Positions 58,528 through 64,000 of a DNA stretch of 64,000 nt are shown here, piece by piece (position 1 is the first letter of the stretch; every line of letters starts with the position of its first letter). A program made the position numbers and the translations under genes. Origin of the DNA: Halobacillus halophilus DSM 2266 (GTDB taxonomy: Bacteria > Bacillota > Bacilli > Bacillales > Halobacillaceae); contig NC_017668.1 of assembly GCF_000284515.1 (NCBI RefSeq), positions 1,488,001-1,552,000 on the forward strand. Reading direction: 5' to 3'. Below the pieces are notes generated by a model that saw only the letters and a program-made list of their open reading frames with translations, was not told the DNA's origin and did not search any database.

Positions 58528-59373
58528 GTGGTGGACAAGATGGGACGCAAGATTAAAAAGGCAAGCGTGCTCGGCGGAGTATTCATATGCATGGCAGCCA
58601 TTGTAAAAGTTATGTATGACACGAATGTATTCAAACGAAAAGAGATCCATCTTGCTCATAAAAAAATACCGGAAGGCAGTCGGTTCAAAATATTGCAAAT
58701 GAGTGACTTACATAATAAAGTGTTTGGAAGAAGCAATAAAAAGCTCCTTCAGACTATTGAAGAAGCAGAGGCTGATATGGTGATGATCACCGGCGATCTG
58801 ATAGACCGGAATACGAAACAATGGGCTCAGGTCTTTTCTTTGATAGAGCGTATTGTCAGTGTGTACCGACATGTTTTTTTCGTTACCGGCAATCATGAGT
58901 GGGATCATCCTTTAACCCATCCTTTTTTGGAGGGGCTGAGAGAAAGACGTGTCACAGTTTTAAGAAATGAACATGCGTCTCTTCAAATAAACGATAGCCT
59001 TGGAATTAATGTTGTAGGAATCGATGATGTTAATACCAATCGGGAGAACGTGGGACAAGCCTTCGATGGGATCGATCAGCAGCTTTATACGATCCTGCTC
59101 TCTCACTCTCCCGATTTTGTGAACGAATATAAAGATAAACCGGCTGACTTAATACTGAGCGGCCACACTCACGGTGGAAAAGTGAAAATTCCGTTTGTTG
59201 GATCGCTAGTAGCACCGGGACAGGGGTTATTGCCAGAGTATGATCAGGGCATGTACCGGATTGGTTATGACCAGCTTCTTTATGTAGACAGAGGTCTCGG
59301 AACAAGTGTGGTGCACGTGCGTTTTTTAAATCAGAGTCAGATAAGTTTATTGGAGGTTACTCATAAAGACTGA
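58528..59373 (+). CDS. Membrane-anchored metallophosphoesterase (YkuE type)
   Basis: 281 residues with one N-terminal helix (about 13-28). Calcineurin-type metal motifs: LQMSDLHNKVFG (DxH), VMITGDLIDRN (GD), VFFVTGNHEWDH (GNHE), ILLSHSPDF and LILSGHTHGGKV (GHTH). Relatives act on lipid-linked phosphates such as UDP-diacylglucosamine or on nucleotides; the substrate here is unknown. GTG 58528, GTG 58531 and ATG 58540 are all possible starts. Confidence 0.85.
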   Translation: MVDKMGRKIKKASVLGGVFICMAAIVKVMYDTNVFKRKEIHLAHKKIPEGSRFKILQMSDLHNKVFGRSNKKLLQTIEEAEADMVMITGDLIDRNTKQWAQVFSLIERIVSVYRHVFFVTGNHEWDHPLTHPFLEGLRERRVTVLRNEHASLQINDSLGINVVGIDDVNTNRENVGQAFDGIDQQLYTILLSHSPDFVNEYKDKPADLILSGHTHGGKVKIPFVGSLVAPGQGLLPEYDQGMYRIGYDQLLYVDRGLGTSVVHVRFLNQSQISLLEVTHKD

Positions 59374-59428
59374 GTTGGATGAAAAGTCGTGAGGTTAGCT
59401 ATTTATGGTAAGGAAGGAAGAGGGAATA

Positions 59429-59848
59429 ATGGTCAAAAATATCATCACAGGAGTCGCAGCTGCCTCCCTGGTCTCAACCTACAGTTATCACGTCAGCGGT
59501 ACAGACATGTCGACGATCCTAGTCTTTTACGTGGCTGCTTTCTGGTTTATTGCCAGCGGGCTCGGTTTGAAAGCTTTACAGAAGCAATTGAAATGGAAGA
59601 AAACGTACGGGGTCAATCTCTCGGTTTATTCTCTCGCAGGTGGATTAATTATGATCGCTCTGCTGTTTGGTGTGCATGTGTTTGAGCTAGCCTCAGGTGG
59701 AAGTCTGGATGCTTTATACTTTAGTGATATCAGCAGTATGTTTGGAACGGGAGTGGTGTGCGGGTTTACTTATTTTCACCTTCACCTGCTCGTGAGCGCA
59801 GCGGCTGCGAAGATTGGGAGTCAATACCGATACACAGAATCTAGATAA
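59429..59848 (+). CDS. Membrane protein of unknown function
   Basis: 139 residues from ATG 59429 (GGAAGAGGGAATA). Four helices (about 5-20, 26-44, 58-80 and 100-122), including the conserved-looking CGFTYFHLHLLVSAAAAK. No family recognised. It follows the phosphoesterase by 55 bases and may be co-transcribed. Confidence 0.6.
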   Translation: MVKNIITGVAAASLVSTYSYHVSGTDMSTILVFYVAAFWFIASGLGLKALQKQLKWKKTYGVNLSVYSLAGGLIMIALLFGVHVFELASGGSLDALYFSDISSMFGTGVVCGFTYFHLHLLVSAAAAKIGSQYRYTESR

Positions 59849-59852
59849 GGAA

Positions 59853-59886
59853 TGACCGGCAGATCGTAACAGTTCTGTCGGTTTTC
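59853..59886 (+). terminator. Terminator-like hairpin
   Basis: ACCGGCAGA and TCTGTCGGT flank a short loop and are followed by TTTTC. Confidence 0.65.
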
Positions 59887-59917
59887 TATGTTATCAAAGC
59901 ATAATTATGAAGCTAAA

Positions 59918-59952
59918 GGGCCGGATTATGGAAGGCTCAGTTTCGAGATATC
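59918..59952 (+). repeat. Isolated right arm of an array-type site
   Basis: GGGCCGGATTATGGAAGGCT and CAGTTTCGAGATATC match the right arm of long sites (compare S39 and S20) at most positions. No left arm is seen nearby, and the array ended 10 kb earlier. Confidence 0.6.
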
Positions 59953-60802
59953 TTTGGTCCGCTACTCTATATAGAACAGGGATGACTGCGGAAACAACTC
60001 GCTTTCCTGCGGCCCTACACGAAGTAGGGTCGATCAACGTTGCCACAGGACGTGGCGATCTTAGTCGATCCTCCTTTTACCATAAGCCTCCTCGCTCGTT
60101 TCACTGAGGCCACTGAAAAACTCCTTTCTACCCATGGGAGTTGGTAATGTTTGGTGTTGCTCCTCACGAATCGCTTGTCGGTGGATGCTTGCCGCGGGCA
60201 CGGCCTCAGCTAACTTGGTCAAGAAGAACACTTGACCAAGTGGATCTTCGGCTCGCGCTGTTCCCGCAGGCGTCACCACCGAACGCTCGTCGTGGAAGCA
60301 ACGAAAATCCATTTAAAAAAGTGCGTTTCTTGAACTTGCAAAAGCCAACCACTCGTAAACGATCCGTGAAACGAATGAAAGGATAGAGGAGAAAAGTCCG
60401 CTTTTGTGTAGCCTGCTTTTGATAAATCTTCAGTTTTTCAGCGGTCTCATGTTTATCCCACAGGGGTCTTCATCGTCCCCCTCCGGACCTGGCCGAATCA
60501 GAAACTCGAAACCATTTAAGATATCAATGGGTTTATGAGAAAAAAGCATGGGATCATGAGGCTATTTTCATGCTATAACGATGTGAAATAGCCTGTCATA
60601 AAAGCGTCCGTTATTCTTACTCGGCTGGGCTGGTGGGGAAATGGGGAGACTCCCATGGGAGAAGGAACTAGGTGAGATCCCGCATCTTTAGGATCGATTC
60701 TGAGATTTACAGTATCTTTTTTTAAAATTTTTGCCTGAACAGTCAATATATTGATAATCATGTCGAAAATAGAAGTAAAGGAATTAAAGGAGTAATGTAA
60801 AA
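59953..60802. other. GC-richer gene-free region with dispersed-repeat character
   Basis: About 850 bases without a convincing gene. It contains several C/G-rich blocks (CTTTCCTGCGGCCCT, CCGCGGGCACGGCC, GTTCCCGCAGGCG), a perfect 11-bp stem ACTTGGTCAAG/CTTGACCAAGT (60213-60241) and CTCCCATGGGAG (60650-60661). The open frames lack ribosome sites and read low-complexity peptides. It resembles the intergenic repeats scattered in Bacillaceae genomes. Confidence 0.4.
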
Positions 60803-60994
60803 GTGGTGACGAGCGTAGAATCATACTTGGAAGTTATTGACGAGACTGACCACCATACCTGCCGTAAATGTTCGATCTTGATGAGTCCGAGAAGAATCAT
60901 ATTTATTAGTGAAGTGAAAATAGATATATTGCTAGAATGTGAGGGCTGCGGTACGGCTCTGCCTTTAACAATAGATAAGTTGCAGAAAACCTGA
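60803..60994 (+). CDS. 63-residue zinc-ribbon-like protein
   Basis: GTG 60803 after AAAGGAGTAATGTAAAA. CRKCSILMSPRR and ECEGCGTALPL give two CXXC pairs. Ends TIDKLQKT. Function unknown. Confidence 0.55.
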   Translation: MVTSVESYLEVIDETDHHTCRKCSILMSPRRIIFISEVKIDILLECEGCGTALPLTIDKLQKT

Positions 60995-61047
60995 ATGGGT
61001 GAGTTCCTTGAGAATACGTATGGTACAAGTTAGCGGAGGTGCGCAAG

Positions 61048-61266
61048 TTGGGTTTAATATCGGATGCCATACAGCATTTCATCCATTCAGAGGTGAATGA
61101 GCCGGCGGCTAAATTAGCCGTTCTCTGTGTGTGTTTATTTTTAGCTGTTTTTGTCGTTAATTTCTTATTCCGGTTTATACCGCTGCCGAGAAAAGGGAAG
61201 GAGATTGCTCTCATGTGTTCCGTATTGGGAGGAGCTTTTCTCTGGTATTCGGTTACGTTTACATGA
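61048..61266 (+). CDS. Single-pass/hairpin membrane protein
   Basis: 72 residues from TTG 61048 (GCGGAGGTGCGCAAG; GTG 61039 overlaps the ribosome site). Helix LAVLCVCLFLAVFVVNFLF, basic loop (PLPRKGKEI) and a second short helix. Probably follows the zinc-ribbon gene in one transcript. Function unknown. Confidence 0.5.
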   Translation: MGLISDAIQHFIHSEVNEPAAKLAVLCVCLFLAVFVVNFLFRFIPLPRKGKEIALMCSVLGGAFLWYSVTFT

Positions 61267-61505
61267 AATTTAATTCGTAACCTGTTTGAAGAAGTGGTCC
61301 GAAGGGGGCGCTTCTTTTTTTAATGAAGTAAAACGGCAATGAAAAAAGTTGAATCATACGCACTCTGAAGATTAACCGAAAATCATACGGACTTTTTCAA
61401 ATCGTTACTACAGTAGGGGAGCAGGACTGAGGTGGAGAATTTATTGTGCTTGAAACTATGCGCGCTCCTAACCGTACATATAAATATGGGAAAGGATGAG
61501 AGATT

Positions 61506-61736
61506 ATGAAGAGATATTTACTTTTTATTGGCAGCTTCACTATACTTTACTTCATCTATCAAATCGGATCCGGTTTACTTTTAACTATGAATAGTACACC
61601 AGAAAGCTCTTTTACAACAGGTCCTTTACCTCAAGAAGTGGATTTTGGAAGTAGAAGCCTTTCGTTTTTGGTCACATTATTGATTGCTAGTCTAGCTTAT
61701 TTCATTTCACAATTATTGAAAACGCAAAAGAGCTAG
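61506..61736 (+). CDS. 76-residue two-helix membrane protein
   Basis: ATG 61506 after AAAGGATGAGAGATT. Helices near 4-26 and 53-70 separated by a Ser/Thr/Pro-rich loop (NSTPESSFTTGPLP). Basic tail. Function unknown. Confidence 0.55.
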   Translation: MKRYLLFIGSFTILYFIYQIGSGLLLTMNSTPESSFTTGPLPQEVDFGSRSLSFLVTLLIASLAYFISQLLKTQKS

Positions 61737-61900
61737 ATGAAATTCAAGAATAGGATTCAGGAGTTAACAAGTAACCTATGATATTACCCCCGGATTTGCG
61801 GCAGGTGTGGGGTAAATGAAACGTGCGGAAAGCTGGGATACTTTTGGTTCTTTATTCTTTTGAGTGAAGGTTTGCAGCAGATTTTAGAAAGGGTGTTGAA

Positions 61901-62323
61901 ATGGGATTCAATCTAGATAGAGCCGATTTCGGGATGAGATTAATCGCTGAGATTTTAGATGTCATGATCATTTTAGTTCCAATTGCAATCATCATGTATT
62001 TGTCTATGGGCACCCTCTCTTTAAATGCGACCCAAGGTGTTATGGGGAACAGTTTGTATATTGTCTATTCAATGATCGTTCCAGTAATTTGGAGAGGATA
62101 CAACGTGGGAAAACGGCTCGTAAATATAAAGATAAAGAAATCGAATGGAAAAGGGTTAACTCTTCTTGATATGTTTTTACGGGAATTTATCGGGAAGTTT
62201 TTTTTAGCTTATGTAACGGTAAGTTTATCCACGATTATCAGCGCACTAATGATTATGTTTCGTAAAGATAAGAGAGCCATTCATGATTTTCTAGCTGGAA
62301 CTTATGTATCAAATGAATCATGA
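61901..62323 (+). CDS. RDD-family membrane protein
   Basis: 140 residues from ATG 61901 (AAAGGGTGTTGAA). RDD features: ADFGMRLIAEILDVMIIL with Arg and Asp in helix 1, GYNVGKRLVNIKI loop and DKRAIHDFLAGTYV at the end. A chromosomal relative of the cassette RDD gene at 39322-39747, though not a recent copy. Confidence 0.75.
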   Translation: MGFNLDRADFGMRLIAEILDVMIILVPIAIIMYLSMGTLSLNATQGVMGNSLYIVYSMIVPVIWRGYNVGKRLVNIKIKKSNGKGLTLLDMFLREFIGKFFLAYVTVSLSTIISALMIMFRKDKRAIHDFLAGTYVSNES

Positions 62324-62457
62324 ATCCATAGCTGGGGATTCAGGTTAATACCACAGGGCATTCGTTCATTAAGCCCCGTATACTAAGAGAACTTCCGTGA
62401 AATGGGGAGTTCTTTTTTGTGTGCTTATTATTCGTATTATCATTTGATGACCTCTTT

Positions 62458-62501
62458 ATAAACGAACATTATTTAATTTTATTTGATTTTTGTTCGTTTA
62501 A
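62458..62501. promoter_or_regulatory. PurBox-like inverted pair upstream of purT
   Basis: TAAACGAACA (62459-62468) and TGTTCGTTTA (62491-62500) are perfect inverted copies separated by 22 bases. CGAAC in an AT-rich frame, paired head-to-head, is the PurR operator layout of Bacillus purine genes. It lies about 80 bases before purT, so repression when purines are abundant is likely. Confidence 0.6.
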
Positions 62502-62578
62502 GAATTGCTTAACCCTTGAAATATGCTGGCATTTGAATTTAAAATAACGGTAAACCCAAACATTCAGGAGGAGAAGCC

Positions 62579-63772
62579 ATGTATGGAGCACCGAACCACC
62601 ATAATTCGAAAAAGATGCTGATGCTTGGATCAGGAGAACTAGGAAAAGAAGTAGTCATGGAAGCGCAGCGGATAGGAATCGAAACCATTGCCGTGGATCG
62701 ATACGAAGGGGCACCTGCTATGCAGGTGGCTCATCGGTTTGAGGTCATTGATATGCTTGATGGGAATGAGCTTCGCAGCGTGGTGGAAAAGGAACAGCCG
62801 GATTATATTGTTCCTGAAATCGAAGCAATTGCGACCGATACGCTACTAAAGCTTGAGAAAGAAGGCTATAACGTTATCCCAACGGCTTACGCCACCCAGT
62901 TAACGATGGACAGGGAAGGGATCAGAAGGCTTGCCAGCGAGAAATTAGGTTTGCCCACCGCAAAATATGAGTTTGCTAATTCATTAGAAGAGCTGAAAGA
63001 AGCGGTCCAAACCATTGGGCTGCCCTGCGTCATTAAGCCGATTATGAGTTCTTCAGGAAAAGGGCAGAGTCTCTGCCGCACAGAAGGTGAGATTGAAGAT
63101 TCCTGGGAAGAGGCACTTGGCAGCGGCCGGGGAAATAGCACGCGGGTCATTGTTGAAGAATTTATTCATTTTGACTCCGAGATTACACTCCTAACGGTTC
63201 AAGCGGCCACTGGTACATACTTTTGCCCGCCGATCGGTCATCGGCAGGAGGGCGGAGATTACATTCAGTCTTGGCAGCCGCATACGATGAGTGAAGAAAA
63301 CGTCAGGCAGGCGGAAGCTATTTCGAAAAAGATCACAGATGAAATCGGTGGGTACGGGGTGTTCGGAGTGGAACTGTTTATTACGTCCAAAGGGGTGTAC
63401 TTCAGTGAAGTCTCTCCGCGTCCGCATGATACAGGAATGGTGACTATGGTTACCCAGCAACTATCTGAATTCGCCCTTCATGTGCGGGCCATTCTCGGGC
63501 TGCCGATTGAGGATATTCAACTGGTTTCACCAGGATCGAGTCATGCCGTAAAATCGTCGATTGAAAGCAGCGATTATATCGTTTCCGGTCTGGAAAAAGC
63601 GTTAGCTGTGCCCCATACGCAGGTGAGGTTATTCGGAAAACCATCCGCTACCATCGGACGCCGCATGGCTGTTGTTCTCGGTACCGGTGATACTGCGGAT
63701 GCTGCCTGTAAACAGGCTGAAACAGCTGCATCTTATCTGGACGTGGTTACGAGTAACGATACGGAATCCTAA
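62579..63772 (+). CDS. purT: Formate-dependent phosphoribosylglycinamide formyltransferase
   Basis: 397 residues, ATP-grasp fold. It makes formyl-GAR from GAR, formate and ATP in purine synthesis. N-terminal [47 protein letters not shown]-binding [39 protein letters not shown] and [13 protein letters not shown] are all typical of PurT. Length is normal. The ribosome site CAGGAGGAGAAGCC and an upstream PurBox-like pair support the call. Confidence 0.93.
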   Translation: MYGAPNHHNSKKMLMLGSGELGKEVVMEAQRIGIETIAVDRYEGAPAMQVAHRFEVIDMLDGNELRSVVEKEQPDYIVPEIEAIATDTLLKLEKEGYNVIPTAYATQLTMDREGIRRLASEKLGLPTAKYEFANSLEELKEAVQTIGLPCVIKPIMSSSGKGQSLCRTEGEIEDSWEEALGSGRGNSTRVIVEEFIHFDSEITLLTVQAATGTYFCPPIGHRQEGGDYIQSWQPHTMSEENVRQAEAISKKITDEIGGYGVFGVELFITSKGVYFSEVSPRPHDTGMVTMVTQQLSEFALHVRAILGLPIEDIQLVSPGSSHAVKSSIESSDYIVSGLEKALAVPHTQVRLFGKPSATIGRRMAVVLGTGDTADAACKQAETAASYLDVVTSNDTES

Positions 63773-63783
63773 TAGTATGTAGT

Positions 63784-63833
63784 AAACCATTCTGCCTCTT
63801 CTGTAAAAAAGAGTCAGAGTGGTTTTTTTAAGT
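63784..63833. terminator. Terminator after purT
   Basis: ACCATTCTG and CAGAGTGGT flank an inner CTCTT/AAGAG pairing and are followed by TTTTTT. Confidence 0.75.
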
Positions 63834-64000
63834 GTTCAGCCAGTCATAATACAGGTTAGCAGGATCATCCATTACTTCTTTACGTACGGTCTGCTGGAAA
63901 GCCGCTAGGATCCCGCCATAAAAGTAGCCAAGAAACGTTTTCTTGATCGAGCCATTCTGTTTAGCAAAAATCGCCTGTTTGAACGTCTGCGTAATGATGG
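63828..64000 (-). CDS. C-terminal end of a gene running off the window (TetR-like?)
   Basis: The minus-strand frame ends FQQTVRKEVMDDPANLYYDW and LNT-stop at 63828. The helical composition and FAKQNGSIKKTFLGYFYGG region would suit the ligand domain of a TetR/AcrR regulator, but too little is visible to be sure. Confidence 0.4.
   Translation of the reverse strand, partial: IITQTFKQAIFAKQNGSIKKTFLGYFYGGILAAFQQTVRKEVMDDPANLYYDWLNT

Noticed and set aside
60061-60386. Open frames in the GC-richer region near 60 kb
   Set aside because: No ribosome sites, low-complexity translations, and the region looks like dispersed repeat DNA.

Overview
The window reads as the chromosome of a low-to-mid GC Gram-positive spore-former of the Bacillaceae, probably a moderately halophilic genus such as Halobacillus or a relative. 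This is inferred from NagZ/YbbD-type, YjzC-type, DUF1657, DUF421, DUF3953 and Rok-like proteins, strong GGAGG ribosome sites, frequent TTG/GTG starts and cre/PurR-type operators.

Layout. (1) 1-8.7 kb is ordinary chromosome: a secreted NagZ-type hexosaminidase (minus), an expansin-like barrel protein (minus), and a sugar-uptake operon (binding lipoprotein, two permeases, GH13 alpha-glucosidase) with a LacI-type operator just before the first gene. (2) 8.8-49.6 kb is a very AT-rich accessory island of about fifty small units. They are separated by 49 recognisable copies of a site, usually 33 bp and always in the same orientation: TATCTYGAAWTCRAGTCTT, five variable bases, AAN, then GGGGGC. Two sets of duplicated units share sequence exactly from GGGGGC to the next GGGGGC, so the mobile unit is defined by that core. 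Nine sites also carry an inverted second arm, making an imperfect palindrome of about 100 bp with a terminator-like hairpin inside. The arrangement recalls an integron gene-cassette array, but the site does not match the integron attC consensus and no recombinase gene is visible here. (3) Three 2634-bp group II introns, each encoding the same RT-maturase-HNH protein, sit immediately after GGGGGC in three different sites. (4) 49.6-64 kb returns to chromosome: MBL-fold hydrolase, a truncated psd copy, a Rok-like DNA-binding protein, an FAD monooxygenase, a DUF1657/DUF421 operon, a cupin protein, several pseudogenes, a metallophosphoesterase, small membrane proteins, purT behind a PurBox-like pair, and a partial gene at the edge.

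Cassette cargo is mostly one short gene per unit, usually on the plus strand: membrane proteins of 30-110 residues, lipoproteins, secreted proteins, a GNAT acetyltransferase, two SAM methyltransferases, phosphatidylserine decarboxylase, an alpha/beta hydrolase, DUF1569, DUF6414, a tubby-like protein, RDD, YesK-like and DUF3953 proteins. A secreted-protein/small-membrane-protein module on the minus strand occurs twice. Several cassette genes appear to start with ATT or ATC. Sites often supply a terminator, and in at least one case a ribosome-binding G-run, so each unit looks transcriptionally self-contained. All functional statements rest on motif recognition without database searches.
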